A stretch of DNA of 64,000 nt, from assembly GCA_028023455.1 (NCBI GenBank), contig JAQFVV010006232.1, positions 1,126,008 to 1,190,007 of the forward strand. Reading direction: 5' to 3'. The position numbers were made by a program, and so were the translations under genes. This document shows positions 1-12,553 of this stretch, piece after piece; the first letter of the stretch is position 1, and each line of letters starts with the position of its first letter. The stretch is from Epiperipatus broadwayi (lineage: Eukaryota; Onychophora; Udeonychophora; Euonychophora; Peripatidae). The notes under the pieces are model-generated. The model searched no databases and was not told the origin of the DNA. It worked only from the letters and a program-made list of their open reading frames with translations.

Positions 1-349
1 TGTGAAAAACAAAGTGTTTTTATTTAACAATTACTTAGAGGGAAACCTCCAATTGAGCTATCCAAATATTAATCAACTCTGAAAAAATAGAATAATACCA
101 ATCTATCCTTTAGTTTTGTTATTATTTTAGTTATTTGACATTGTTCTAAATTAGTGAGTGAAATATTTTTATTATTTTAATTTATGTATAGAATAAATTA
201 TCTGAAATCATTATTTAACTACTCAGAGGATCAAAGCAGAGCCTAGTTTTACACAATTAAGCTAGGAATATTTATCATTACATGTATTAAAATTGATGTT
301 TCATTTAAATATTTGGAAGTCATCAAAAGTATATCTCTCTTGATCCACT
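1..349. other. AT-rich sequence, no gene seen
   Basis: AT-rich DNA with stop codons in all frames. I see no gene, tRNA or clear repeat in it. Confidence 0.5.
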
Positions 350-446
350 GTTCTTCCAAAACGTAAGCTTGTGGTTAAGACCTGTAGAGGTCTGTACTAT
401 CGCATTTTTACATGCATGTTCTTGAGGTTACAGCCTTAGTAAATAT
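350..446 (+). repeat. Family A repeat, solo fragment
   Basis: About 95 bp match the long end of the family A foldback at 9.8-10.2 kb, read on the opposite strand there. Shared landmarks are AAAACGTAAGCTTGTGGTTA, the small hairpin GACC-tgtaga-GGTC, and the terminal GAGGTTACAGCCTTA followed by taaatatta. The match stops abruptly on the left at about 350, so this is one arm plus tail without the inverted partner. It shows that the tail seen on only one side of the foldback is a genuine family terminus. No clear target-site duplication was found. Confidence 0.75.
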
Positions 447-972
447 TACTTATGTAATCAATTTAAATAAATTTATAATTAAATAGTAATTTCATATTAT
501 TTATTCTATATATAAATTAAAATAATAGACAAATTCTCATTCTATAATTTAGTACAACATTAATAAACCAAGCTTTAATACCAACAAAGCTAAAATATAA
601 ATTGGTAGCAGTCCATCTTTTTATAATTTATTGGCATTTATTAGCTAAGTGAGGAATTCAGATACTTTCATTTCAATTACATACAATGAAACTATAAATA
701 CTTATTATTTTATATACATATATGTAGTCAAATAATAAAAAATTAACAAGAATTTCCTGTGTATGTTAAATAATTTTCCAGTTACGATGTAATGAAGCAA
801 AATTCTAATTAAAAACTAGCATTGCATATTAAAATCACATTACTTAATGAATATATTGAATCAAAAGTGAATTCCTTTTAATTTATTATTCAAGCTGTGT
901 ATTTAAATAATTTTCCATTTACAATGAATGAAGCAATAAAACTTGTGAAAAAAATATATAAAACACTGTAGA

Positions 973-2900
973 TCAGAGTTTCCAAATTGTTGAACATCCA
1001 GACCCACTTTCAAAAATGGTAATTTTTTCAGCATCCACTCATTTGTAGTACATATTTTAAAGAAGAAGAGAAGGTGAATAAAAATATGATTTTAGTACTT
1101 TTAATTTTTTTATTGAATATACTTAAAATTAATACATCTATATACACGCGCACATTTCTTAATTATTAGATATCTAATGAGATACATAAACATATATATA
1201 AATTATAATCTTACTTTTTATATTTATACTTAAAATTATATTTACATTTATTAATGAAATACATAATAAGGCCTATAAGATGAATGGTTTTGTTTTCTAT
1301 ATTTATCGATGACATCTTTGATATTCACATCGATATTTGTTATTTTCAGAAACAAAGTGTTCAATAACTGAAATTTATTTTGAAATTCAATCCTAATTTC
1401 ACACATACAAAAAATAGAAAAGCAAAGCAATATTTTTAAAGTAGCTAGAGAAAAAGTGAACTATCTATTTTCAACTGGCAGTGAAAATTGTACTAATTTT
1501 TTACAATTAAAAGTCATTTTAAATAAAGCGTTTCCCGACAAATCAATTAGTTCTTCACCAACTTTAGTTAAAAAACTAACCCTAAAAAATAAATGTACAA
1601 TTTAAATACTTTTTTCTTTACATTTTTTTCATTTCTTCACTAAAATAATAAGCATAATTTTTAAAAAAAAAAATCTAGATGTGTTATCATAAAAATTGTC
1701 TCATTTGTTATCACATCATTTTTCGTAATAAAAATTTCCAAGGTTTTAACACAAACATGCTTTTGTTTTTTTAATATTTTTTTCCATAATAAAGTTTTAT
1801 GGCAAAACCTTATATTTTATTATATATTGTGAATATATCTCTTTATTTCAATCCTTGAACATATAAATTTAATTTTGTAAATATATCTGCCAAATAGATG
1901 ACATTCAGAACATAGTTTTTATAATGCAGAGGTTTAGGGTAATCATTTTGCTCAGTCAAAAAACATTGCGATATTTTTTCAAAGTTCAACAAGTCTTGTC
2001 AGTACTTTACTCTTTGACCAGCCAATCAATGTAATGCAAAAGAAGAGATTTGTGAAAACTTCCCATTTCTTTACCCAAATTTTCATATTAAGCATTGAAT
2101 GTAGTGACTTACTCTTTATAAAATTTAAGTTTTTATGGCAGAAAATCTTCTCATATGGCTTTAGATATTAATGCTTCTCTTTGAACACAGCAGTGAGTTC
2201 ACAATCCATTTCAATTTAATTTGAGAATGGATGCTACAATCCCACTATTTTTTCTACATATAGGCAGTGCATCATCAATACATATATCAATACAATTTCC
2301 CCAGAGAGTTCCAAAATATTTTAACTAGTATCTTAAATAATTGGTTGACAAACTAATAATTTTTTATATGGCTCATTGTTCTATATGAAACAAATAAAAA
2401 CAATGAATTGGAGAAATCCTTAAAAATCTATTGATTTGTTAAATTGTAGAAAAAAATCCTTTAATTCTGTTGATGAGCTGATTTTCTACCTATTTAAAGA
2501 TTTAATGAATTTTGTATGCAAATGTATTACTGAAAAGTAGATTTAATTCAATGTATTTTTCATAAAACATAATTCCAACAGCATCTTTTATAATTAGTGG
2601 TACTAATATCTCACCAATTGTGTGATGCTTACTAGTTTGTGCAATTCTCAAACTGATAAGATTAAAGGCATGCATAGCTTTTTTATTAATATTAATTAAA
2701 TGATAAAGCATGTGTTTTGAAATATTTAGTTTTTTCAGTTCAATTTTTAAAATATGAAATAACTTATTTTTTAATTCCTCATGTTTATTTTGAAATGTCA
2801 GAGCAATTTCCTTGAATACATGCTCTCATTTTCAAGAATTCATAGCAAATAATGTACCATAATTGTGGATGTCCTTTATTACCACCCTACATAAATCTAA
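973..2900 (-). pseudogene. hAT transposase relic (ZBED5/GTF2IRD2-like)
   Basis: Read on the minus strand, this resembles the hAT-derived ZBED5/SCAND3/GTF2IRD2 family. From the N-terminus: a zinc-finger-like remnant ending in NKHEELKNKL near 2770; ISLRIAQTSKHHTIGE at about 2590-2660, matching the family's 'RIAK..KPHTIGE' block; FSNSLFLFVSYRTMSHIK at about 2350-2430; and an IGWSKSKVLTRLVEL block at about 1980-2040, matching 'VRWLSRGKVL'. Near 973 the sequence cagagtttccaaattgttg resembles a hAT terminal repeat of the CAGNGGTTCCCAAA type, so the element probably ends there. Many stops and frameshifts show it is dead. The right-hand terminus was not found. Family assignment rests on remembered motifs. 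Confidence 0.6.
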
Positions 2901-5799
2901 ATTTTAAATAGAAATGTCCTTTTTATTACTTTAGCTCATTTGATTGAAAACTTGTTGAGCCACTTTTATCACCTTTTTTCAATTTTTACTTTCTGCAGTT
3001 GGATGTTCCTTCTCATTGAGTTTTTTTTCAGTGACCAATATTTGTGTCAAATTTCATGTTAATCACACATCTATTACTGTGATAAATAGATAAAAATAAC
3101 AATGAAATGAGTCTTTATTACTTAGATAATAAGCTAATTATTTAATTAACAAAGAACTTATTTTTTATTTTTGATTACAGACATTTTTTGGTATTATACA
3201 AACAACTAATTTGCAACTGTAAATTTAAACCTGATCTTTTTTGGTGGAAATATTATATATTCAAACTGTAATGGTGGAAAATTAAGGAAATATATTTTTG
3301 TGTAAAATTTAAAAGTTTTCTATTTATAAAGAATATGTGAATGATTGGCACACATGTTAAAGTAATGAACATTGCCATTTTTACCTTAAATTCAAACTTT
3401 TATCAAATTAGGATCTCATTGCCATACTTTCAAAGAGAACAAAAGCCAATGATATATGCTTAAATGAATTATCATGCAGTTCTTTAGAGTTCTGTTGGTG
3501 TTTTTTTCTAGACACTGCATGTATGCTAGTTTGGTTAAATGCATTAAAACTATATGTAAATGTGTTTAATTTTGCTAAAAACTTTTGCATTATTGGGTGG
3601 ATTAATAAGGTTGGATTATGATGGCATTGGCTTGATTGGTTTTGGGTAATGATCCAGTAAGTTGCACACAAATGCATGTAATATCAAATTGGATTACTTA
3701 ATTGTTGCACTGTGTGCAAGTTATGTAGTGCAGTTGGATTTTGGCAGTTGTGAAAATTGTTGACTTCACTGTGCACTGTGGTGCTTGAGGTTGATGTGTA
3801 GGATGTGGAAATTGAGAGTAGGAATACTCAAACTATGTGCATTTTACAGATATTTTAGATTTCAAACTTAGAGACTTTTGAAACATTAGACTAGGCACTA
3901 ACCACTTGGTCATATGACTTGATGATCATCATTTGCATTGGTTTTTTTTTTAAGTAAATATTTATTTATTTTTGTTAGAAATTTCACTACTTAATTTTTT
4001 AGGTATCAGGGAAAAGTTATTTCCATTCACTGAATTATGTTTATTATTTGTATTTATATAATTTTTACCTCAAAGTTATGGGTTTCTTTCATGTTTCATC
4101 AACAATAATCTTTATTAATTCTTTTGGATATATAACATTATATAAATTTCACTGTAAGGGTTACAAACTGCAATCATGTATAGGTTTTATACAGATTAAT
4201 TTCAAAAATTACATTAATCAGGTTTCAAGGTATATTTTTCACAATTGCTGCTACTAGATTTGGATACAGAGATGGATATCAAGTTTAATCATTAAAGTCT
4301 CAATAACAGTTCAAGATAAATCTCAATTTTGTAGATAGATAGATATGATGTAAGATTGTAAATCTGGAATCATATAGGAAATTATTTACTGTCACTAAAT
4401 GAATCTTGATTATTGTTCTTTTAATTGTTAATCTTGGAGTACAATACAGATGTAACTTGTAATCCATGTGGTATAAAATCAAGATAGGGATGCTATATAA
4501 ATAACAAAGTCAAATCAGAATAGAATACATATGATGATGGCTGGTGGATTGTATAAGATGGAAGTAAAGGGTGAATGGTGTTGAAGGCAGTTAGTGAAGA
4601 TGAACTATGTTGACAGTAAGGATGGAATCATTGAATGCTATTCAATGTGGTTATCATTGGACTAGGATCTTTTGTAGATTAGATGGTTGTCTGAGTAATG
4701 ACCAGGTGACAGCAAAAATATTTGGGGGTGCAGTACTGTTGTCCAAGGCCTTGATTTGTTGGAACTTATTGATGAATGTGGCTCAGTATCTTCTCTTCTT
4801 TTTCTTCTTCTTATTATTACTATGAGTGGAAAAATATTTAAAATTATTTATATTATCAAGAAAAATGTAATTGATTAAAATATTTTAATTTTATTTATGG
4901 TCTAGTTAGTCAATAAAATACATGCACATTACATAGATAATGTTAGTTGTTTAAATGTTTAATACACTGAGATCTTGAAAGTTTTATAAATTTAATTATT
5001 ATAATAGGATATAGTTTGTTATAATAAAATGCTCTTTATTATTCAGCTATATTGATTAAACATGTATTTGTAATATTTTTTATAATTATTTATATATTTA
5101 ATCTATATTTTAAACCCTGAAATAGTCTGTTAACCATTAATCAATGAGTAGTTATTTAGTTTTCCACCAGCGTTATATAGCATAGCTTTACAATTTGATA
5201 TATAATGTAATGATTATATTTATGAGGACTATTCTTTCTTGTTTTGATAGTTACAATTTGATGTCCAACATGTTAAACACTTCTTAGAGAATATCTACTA
5301 TTTTTCTTCCACCATTTAATAATTCTCTATTATGTTCTCTATCACATTTTGATAGTTGCCAAATATATATATTTTTTTAACTTTTTGTTCTTGTCAGTGT
5401 GTTTTTCACTATAATTCACTCTTATTACAATTGTCCATTAACAAAGAAATCAGACCAATTTCTCTCATTATGTGTTTATTTTGTAACAACCATCACTTTT
5501 TTCAAGTAAGACATACATAACACACATTATAATTTAGTTTCATGTGTACAGTTTCCCTTTACATAAAGAATAGCTAGAATTTTGTCTGCAAAATTCAAGC
5601 TATTATTTATTTAAAGGGGAAATTTGATTGAGAGAATATGTCTATCCATCATTTAAAATATTTTATATAGATTTCAGTTAGTGTCAAGCATTGTTTCTAT
5701 TTATTAAATTCATATATATATATATGGTTTATTTCTTTTCCATCACAAATTTGGAAATATATGATCTAAGATATATGAACAGGATAAAGTATCCCTAAG
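2901..5799. other. AT-rich sequence, no gene supported
   Basis: Only short open stretches occur here, including 3408-3677 (minus) and 4607-4825 (plus, ending in a poly-Phe/Leu run). Neither shows a domain or convincing coding composition. A short (AT) run lies at 5713-5724. I support no gene in this stretch. Confidence 0.45.
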
Positions 5800-5850
5800 A
5801 TGCATCATTTGTGCTGAGATCAGTTGGTCCAGATTATTATCTTTTAGAAA
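5800..5850 (-). repeat. Family S fragment with degenerate hammerhead
   Basis: On the minus strand, aataatctggaccaactgat is followed by ctcagcacaaatgat. This matches the helix I strand, the start of the core and the 3' half of helix II of the family S hammerhead, with the middle deleted. It is a short fragment only; the rest of the element is not recognisable. Confidence 0.45.
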
Positions 5851-6514
5851 TAATTTCTATCATTTTTTTAGTATTATACAGATAGCAAATTAATTTAGTC
5901 TGTTTTAAAAGTCTCAAACTTTCTGCACTCACAACATTGACACAAACCACACTATAGGTATACTATAGGTATATACATATATACCTTAGACTTTGTTCTA
6001 GATGCATAGTGTTCAATATATCTTCCATTCAATTCATTATTTTTAGACATGCAATTAAATAATCTCTCTCTCTTTGTATGTACATATCAGCACAGGTTAA
6101 GCCTTTGTAATGATGTGACATTAGACTAATGCCCTATGAGCTTAGAAATGACTAATGATTGTAATTTCATCATGTTAAACCTATTGTGAAAACATAACTT
6201 ACATTTCTAATTAAAACTTGTGAGCAAAAATTAATAGAAAGAAAAATTATGAACTGCAGCAGTTATAGAGGTCATTTAGATTAAGCAAACAATTGTCTAC
6301 CATTCAATTTGATTTCAAAAACAAACTTTTTATCAAATTGGAACACTGGTGCTGAGTGTTATTTCCAGGAGTGGTAATTAGGAATTGGAGAGTATTTATA
6401 TACCCCCCAAATCTGGAATTTTGGAATAAAAAATTATATATTGTTAAGTGTTACAAATTGAATCTCCTTCTAAGTACAGTCAATCTAATGCAACTAACTG
6501 GTCTAAATACGTTT

Positions 6515-6960
6515 TTTATTTTTTAAAATAATCCTGAAATTTTTGCAATGTGATATACCTTTCAATGCCTTTATAGCTTTTTCTCAATCACTTCTAAGTC
6601 TGCAAAAAAGTTTTTGAGGCATTTTTTCATTTGAGGGAATAAAAAGAAATTACACAGGACTAGACTGGGTGAATATAGTTGATGGATAAACTGTGTCATG
6701 CCATTTGTTTTACAAATAGTTTTACCCTCAAGGCTTTACATGCCCTGGAGCATTGTCTTAATGAAGCTTGCACTTTCCACTTTTTTATAAATCAGGATGT
6801 TTTCATTTTATCACAACACAAAAATATTTCAGAACCTATAGATACAATGCCTGAACATTATGAATGAATTTTGAGTATAAAGAAAAAATCAGTAGTGCCT
6901 TAATATCAGACTTGACTCATCCATGCTTTCTTGGAGAGTGGTGAATTTGACACTTCCACT
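6515..6960 (-). pseudogene. mariner-like transposase relic (C-terminal part)
   Basis: On the minus strand, 6740-6757 encodes DNAPGH, the motif around the second catalytic Asp of Tc1/mariner transposases. About 34 codons further on, YSPSLVLCNFFLFPQMKK at about 6626-6679 matches the mariner 'YSPDLAPCDFFLFPRLKK' block; the third catalytic Asp is replaced. Then follows a KALKGISHCKNF-like C-terminus, corresponding to the family's 'ALKxIP...F..W' tail. In-frame stops and frameshifts are frequent, so this is a dead copy. The N-terminal half and the terminal inverted repeats were not identified. Confidence 0.65.
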
Positions 6961-9763
6961 AAATCACATGTAAACTTGTATTTTATAAAGAGAAATTTTG
7001 CTTGTGAGCTGTTTTCAACATTACAAGTGTTATTCTACAATTTCCCAACTTTTCAGCCATTACAAAAATTATAACATTTATTACATGACACCACAATTTC
7101 ACTCATATGGAAAAAGGCAGATTGATAAAGAGGCTCCCTGCAAAAGATATCTAAGAGCAGAAGCATCTACTACAATACACTTGCTCTTCAGAAAGTGATT
7201 CCAGTTTTCTTTGGGTATTCCTCCATATTCTTAGATCATGAGCCATTTCAAATCTAGAATATTGTCAACTACAATCTTTCATGTTTTTTCTAAATATCCT
7301 CATAATCTATAGCTAATTCATTTTATAAAAAAACAGGGGATTATCATATTTATGACAAAGTTCTTTTGTGATATCAGTTTATCATATGTGAATCCCAGTT
7401 TTAGAATAAAATTGATATTACATAATGGAATCTATTAATATTCAGAAAGTAATTTAATGAATATGGTTGTAACATGTTTTTCATCACCTTCATATATTTC
7501 TAAGCAACTTCAATAAAAATCACCTCTCTCATATTTTTGACTTTCAGATTATATTTATTAACCATCATCAGATAATGTGAATTTATTTATTTAGTCTTAT
7601 CATATGTTCATTTTGTTGAAATTCAACTGGAGAACTCATTCTGAAAACAATTCTTTTGTATATCATAATGTTTTCCAAAACCTTAATTTTTCCTCACTCT
7701 TCATGTTCTGGTTTTGTAATCTTTCTTCAATCTGTTTATGTGAAATATCTTGTTCTGTTTTTTTTATTATTGCATTCATATTTCTGCTTTTTATTGTTCT
7801 TATTCTTTCTATATTTTTTGTTTTTGTAATATTTATAATAGAGTTAATAATCTGGTATCTATATACTCCACATTTTCTCTGAAGATGCTAATAAATTCCA
7901 GGCAAAAGATAGTGCAAAAGATTCTCAGTAAGATGTATCAACAAAATATGTTACAGAAGGTATTTCATGTTTTTTTTTTTAAGTTAAATGATATTCAGAC
8001 AAATGTGATGGTGGTTTTTTTTTTCATTTTTGAGCTTATTGCTTTAATCATTCCAGTCTACATGTGATTGATATGTTCTTTTATATTATGTGGAAAGCTA
8101 TATTACTTATTTTTAATTATTAATAAAGTGTTAAAATAAAACTTTGCACCTATAAATAAAAGAAATAACTATTTGGAAAGCTGGGATAAAGATTGTTATT
8201 TACTTTTTAAAAGATCTCTCTTACTTATATTGATTATAAAATTCAGTTATTATTCTAAAAATTTGGCATCTTTTTTCAAAAATAATATTCTAATGGGATC
8301 ATTTATGGAAGAACTAATTAATAAACTACAACTCATTTATGTTTGCAAAGTTCTAACTGCTAATAAAAAAATACAGAGGCAAAAGGAAAAAATGAGCTTA
8401 TTGTAACCCATTTAAAGATATTATTGTAAATGATACTTTAAAATAAATTCTACTATTATATGTACTGTTTTTTCCCATAATGAAATATTAGTTATAAAGT
8501 GTTATTTGCTTCATTTATTTTTGACTTGCATTTTAATATTATTAAAAATATTTTCAAATTCAGCAACTACTTCATCTACATTTTTTTTTAGTGTTTGTAA
8601 TTTTAATGTTTTTTGTTATATTGCACTTACATTAATAGATGTTCTATTAACAAATCATGCTTCCATTACACATCAGGGAATTCCCATGTTATACTTTGAT
8701 AATTTTATTTACGAATAAAATATTCTTTTCTATTTGCATATTTAAGATTTTGCATTCATCTTGCTAACTTTAAATAGTTATCATTGTTAAACAGATTTTT
8801 TTCAGTTAAAATTTTATTTATGCAATAAATAAACTAATTTATTTCATGCAAATGAAATGATCATATTTATCATATATATCTTTGCATTTTTCCAAATATT
8901 AAAGTTAATTCCAAAAAAAAAGTAAAATTAAATATTCTTTTATTCTTAATCAATTTTATTTTGTTATAAATGTTCTGCATATATTTTCTACTTGTACATC
9001 AAATGGTTAATTTTCTATTTACGTTTTCTGATATTTAAAAATTTAGTTACCAGTTGGCTGATGGTTGTTTTGAAATAATGCTAAAAATAATTCACAAAGC
9101 ATTGTTAAAATTTGACTTTGTCATGAGTAATAATAAGACTTTGATATAATTCAAGGATTATCCAAAGTATATGATTTGTGTATTTATTATTTTTTATTTA
9201 AAGTTAATATCTAAAATCCCAATGGACAAAAAATAAATGCTCCTGATATGTAGCATATTCAAAATAGATTAAATGTTATATAAATATTCATTTATTACAT
9301 AATTCATTTAATATCATCTCTTTTCTTTGCACTTGTAATTTTAAACATATAAATGTTCAGACATTTATAAAAAAAAAAAAGGTAAACATGTTATTTTAAA
9401 AATTGGTTTTATTCATGCTATGGATGCTTTCAGTTTATTTATTGTTATTATTATTACTTTTGTAATAATTATAATTCCAGTAAGATTATATTTGTTTGAC
9501 TAATACTGTACTATTTTTATTTTTGTGATATTTCAATTACCAAATAAAAAAAGATAAACCATTCTCCGTAGTATTATTAGATGTTAACAATTAATAACTA
9601 GTTATGCATTAATATTGTTGTTGTTGTTGTTGCTGTTGCTATTCTTTCTATTATTCTTGCTATTTTCTTAAAGTGCTATTACCATAAAATTCAAAACAAT
9701 TATCTATTTAATATTTGAATGAATATATCAAATTATAGTAAAATGAAATATTTTAAAATTTAT
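6961..9763. other. AT-rich sequence, no gene supported
   Basis: Several overlapping open stretches at 7604-8718 are rich in Phe, Ile, Leu and Lys, as expected by chance from T-rich DNA, and show no motif. A short (TTG)n tract lies at about 9617-9640. I see no RNA gene and no clear mobile element. Confidence 0.45.
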
Positions 9764-9776
9764 GAAAATAAGTAAA
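9764..9776 (+). repeat. Target-site duplication, left (family A)
   Basis: GAAAATAAGTAAA, repeated exactly at 10219-10231. The pair brackets the family A foldback. Confidence 0.8.
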
Positions 9777-10218
9777 TAATATTTATTAAGGCTGTAACCT
9801 CAAGAATGTGCATGTAAAAATGTGATAGTAGGGACTTCTACAGGCCTTAACCACAAGCTTATGTTTTGGAAGAAAAGAGGGGAACCCTTCTTTACTTCAA
9901 CATACTTTTTATATAAATAGGTGAAGCTGAAGCGGTTAGATCTGGGAGCGTGAAGCTATTCAATACTCTACTGATTAAATCCACATTTTTTATTACACAT
10001 TAATACTCACGAATTTTCGCGAGTATAATATATGTGTAATAAGATGTGGACTTAATCAGTGAAGTATTGAATAGTTTCACGCTCTCAGATCTAACCGCTT
10101 CAGCTTCACCTATTTATATAGAAAGTAGATTAAAGTAAAGAAGGGTTCTCCTCTTTTCTTTCAAAACGTAAGCTTGTGGTTAAGGCCTGTAGAGGTCCCT
10201 ACTATCGCATTTTTACGC
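9777..10218 (-). mobile_element. Family A foldback element
   Basis: A 442 bp insertion with two nearly identical arms in inverted orientation (about 9811-10013 and 10016-10217) and only about two unpaired bases at the centre. Landmarks present in both arms include AGGTGAAGCTGAAGCGGTTA, the GATCTGGGAGCGTGAA-type block and CAAAACGTAAGCTTGTGGTTA (in parts). The left side carries about 34 extra bases (taatatttattaaggctg and following) absent from the right arm; the same tail is present in the solo fragment at 350-446, so it is the true family end. Taken as the 3' end, the tail puts the element on the minus strand. There is no open reading frame and no recognisable transposon TIR. The 13 bp flanking duplication argues for a real insertion. 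Confidence 0.8.
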
Positions 10219-10231
10219 GAAAATAAGTAAA
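10219..10231 (+). repeat. Target-site duplication, right (family A)
   Basis: Exact copy of the 13 bp at 9764-9776. Confidence 0.8.
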
Positions 10232-10524
10232 ATAAATTTTAATATATGATATATTGGAATTTTTGAATTAAAAATGTATATTAAATCTTGTTAGTATTAT
10301 TTTGACAATTAATAATTATCGTTTGGATATGTGAAATTAAATCTTTTACATATATTTATATATTTGTCTAAAGTTTGTAGTTGTAATTATATATATATAG
10401 ACATATTTGCATCATTTTTTATTAGTTGTTAAAATGTATTTAAACTTTTGAAATACATTCAACTGAAGAAAATAGCACTTTTTCCCATTTTTTTCAGGTG
10501 TAGCTAATGAGAACAATGAGAGTA

Positions 10525-10612
10525 TTAGCAGGTGAAAATCGAACCTAGGGATTTTTAGATTAATAACTATTGAATTTAAAACGACTCTCTAACTAGTAGA
10601 TTATTTTGTCAA
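10525..10612 (-). repeat. tRNA-like (SINE-type) remnant
   Basis: The minus strand reads CTAGGTTCGATTTTC, close to the pol III B box (GGTTCGANNCC), with ctagttagagagtcg about 45 bases upstream in the place of a D-arm/A box. The T-stem does not pair well and no acceptor stem forms, so this is a decayed tRNA-derived repeat or tRNA pseudogene rather than a working tRNA. Confidence 0.35.
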
Positions 10613-11518
10613 AGATAACAGTTAAAAGAGATTTTATATATTTATCTATGAGTGTCTTCCTGATTTTTTCACTTTCTTCATAAGGACAAAATTAATGAAT
10701 AGTTTCAAAAAATGACGACTTACGCTAGGGCATATTTGTTATAATCACATGAGCATCTTTTTAAAATTTTTAATCACTCATTAACTTTGCTCTTAAGAAA
10801 AAATAAAGAAGTCAGAAAGACTAATAGGTAAGTAAATAAAATTTTTACTGTCTGTTGCCCTTGACAAAATAGCCTAGTTAATTAGGTGCATCACCTAAAG
10901 TTTAGTATTCACAAATTTAAAAATCTATTTGATTCCATGTGGTCAGCACAGAAATATGTGAAGAAGAGAGGAAAATAATATCATTCAAGAAATATTGTGT
11001 TTATATAGTAACCTGTGTATTATTACAAACTTTTTATTGTATATTCTGAATAAAGTTTAAATTTTTTTTAAATACATTTAACAATTCTGAATGATGAAAA
11101 TAATTCATTATATAATTAAAACAGATATTTATACATTTGATAAATTATGGATTATTTAAACTTAATGCTATTTTATTGATGTTAAAATTATGAATTTTTT
11201 TTATTTGAAATTTTATAAAATTATGAACATAATATGCTTCTGTTATAAAAGTAATCAGTGTACTATATATATTTATATATTTAAAATATAGATGTTTATT
11301 TTGTTATTTGTGAAAATGTATATTCCTCCCCAATTAATTTTGAATTTATGATGTATATTTTTCCCTAAGCAATATTTTAAATTTATTTGAGTTATGAATT
11401 TCTCCATAGTATGGTAAGTCAAAGTTTATTATGGTGTTACAAATTTTATTAGTATTTTGGATTTGAAGTTGAATAGTGATTTAGAAGCAGAATTTTATAA
11501 TTTCTATGGGATATGCTA

Positions 11519-11533
11519 TATTTAAGATATTTA
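11519..11533 (+). repeat. Target-site duplication, left (family G)
   Basis: TATTTAAGATATTTA, repeated exactly at 12539-12553. Confidence 0.7.
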
Positions 11534-12538
11534 GCCACTAATGTCTAAATATCAATACTTCCTATGTTTACACAAGCTGTTAAAACAGCATGATGACAAA
11601 CTGTTTATATAGTGATATCACCCAGTGCAAACCATAATAATTAATAAATGCAAGAAAGTATATGCATACATTTCCTATCTTTTGTCTAATCTTCCTATAT
11701 CCCCAGACTGATTTCTAACTTGCAGGTATCATTATTAAGCAGCCTTGGATCTGAAAACACTGCATATATATCTTAGGATCTAATTCAATCTACCAACAGC
11801 CACCTTTTACTTTTTTAGTTAACTATAAAGCTATGAGTTTGAAATAAAAGCAGATAAGGTTTTTATTCCCAGCTCATACACTTGTATAATCATGTAGATC
11901 TGAACCCAGTTCATTATTTATTCATTTTGGTGTTCTTGATTTTATAATAACCATAGTCACCATCACCCCTAGGGAAGAAATGATATTAATTAAACCACTA
12001 AAATAATCATTTTCTATGCGTACTTAAGCTATTAAAATATTGACAAATTCTCTATAGAGCAGTTCTACCCATTGGCACTAATGTATGGTGAGTTTGTCAC
12101 TGTTTTAACAGTTTGCTATTATAGGAAATAGTGATCATGTGATATTTAGTAATTTAATTTCATTCTTGCCCATGAGATGATGGTGACTATAACTACTAAA
12201 GAACAAAAACCACTAAAATGTATAGATAGTGAATGAGGTTCCGATCTATTTGACTATAAAAGTGAATGACCTTGGATTGAAAATATCTGTTTTCATTTTG
12301 TATTCATAATTTTATAGTTAACTAAAAATGTAAAAATGACTCCTGGAGATTGCATTAGATTCTAACATCTAGATGAAGTTTTTCAGATCCAAGAATTCTT
12401 ACTGATAAAAGCCACAAGGCACAGAATATTGGATGATTAGGTACTAGATAGAGATTTTATGCATGTAACTTTTTGTATCCATTGATTATTAAGGCTTGCT
12501 CTGGGTGTCACTTCTGTGTGAAGAGTTTGTCTCTGTTT
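11534..12538. mobile_element. Family G foldback element, diverged
   Basis: A 1005 bp insertion made of two diverged inverted arms meeting near 12070. Matched blocks include CACCCAGTGCAAACC (left, about 11619) with CACCCAGAGCAAGCC (right, reverse complement near 12500), CTTGGATCTGAAAA in both arms, TTTTTAGTTAACTATAAA in both arms, and CATAGTCACCATCA with TATAGTCACCATCA. Within each arm the segment around GTTAAAACAG..GACAAACT occurs at both the outer end and near the centre, so each arm looks like repeat-body-repeat. A perfect 15 bp duplication flanks the whole. No coding capacity. A very degenerate CTGATAA...GGC..AGAA block lies near 12400, but I do not call it a ribozyme. Confidence 0.7.
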
Positions 12539-12553
12539 TATTTAAGATATTTA
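12539..12553 (+). repeat. Target-site duplication, right (family G)
   Basis: Exact copy of the 15 bp at 11519-11533. Confidence 0.7.

Noticed and set aside
3408-3677. 89-codon minus-strand frame
   Set aside because: No recognisable motif, no neighbouring evidence for a gene, and composition typical of chance frames here.
7604-8718. Cluster of plus-strand open frames
   Set aside because: The peptides are almost entirely Phe, Leu, Ile, Lys and Asn, as expected from T-rich DNA. The frames overlap each other and show no domain or motif.
12395-12435. CTGATAA..GCC-acaa-GGC..AGAA in family G as a hammerhead
   Set aside because: The core boxes are not canonical in either arm and helix I cannot be paired convincingly.
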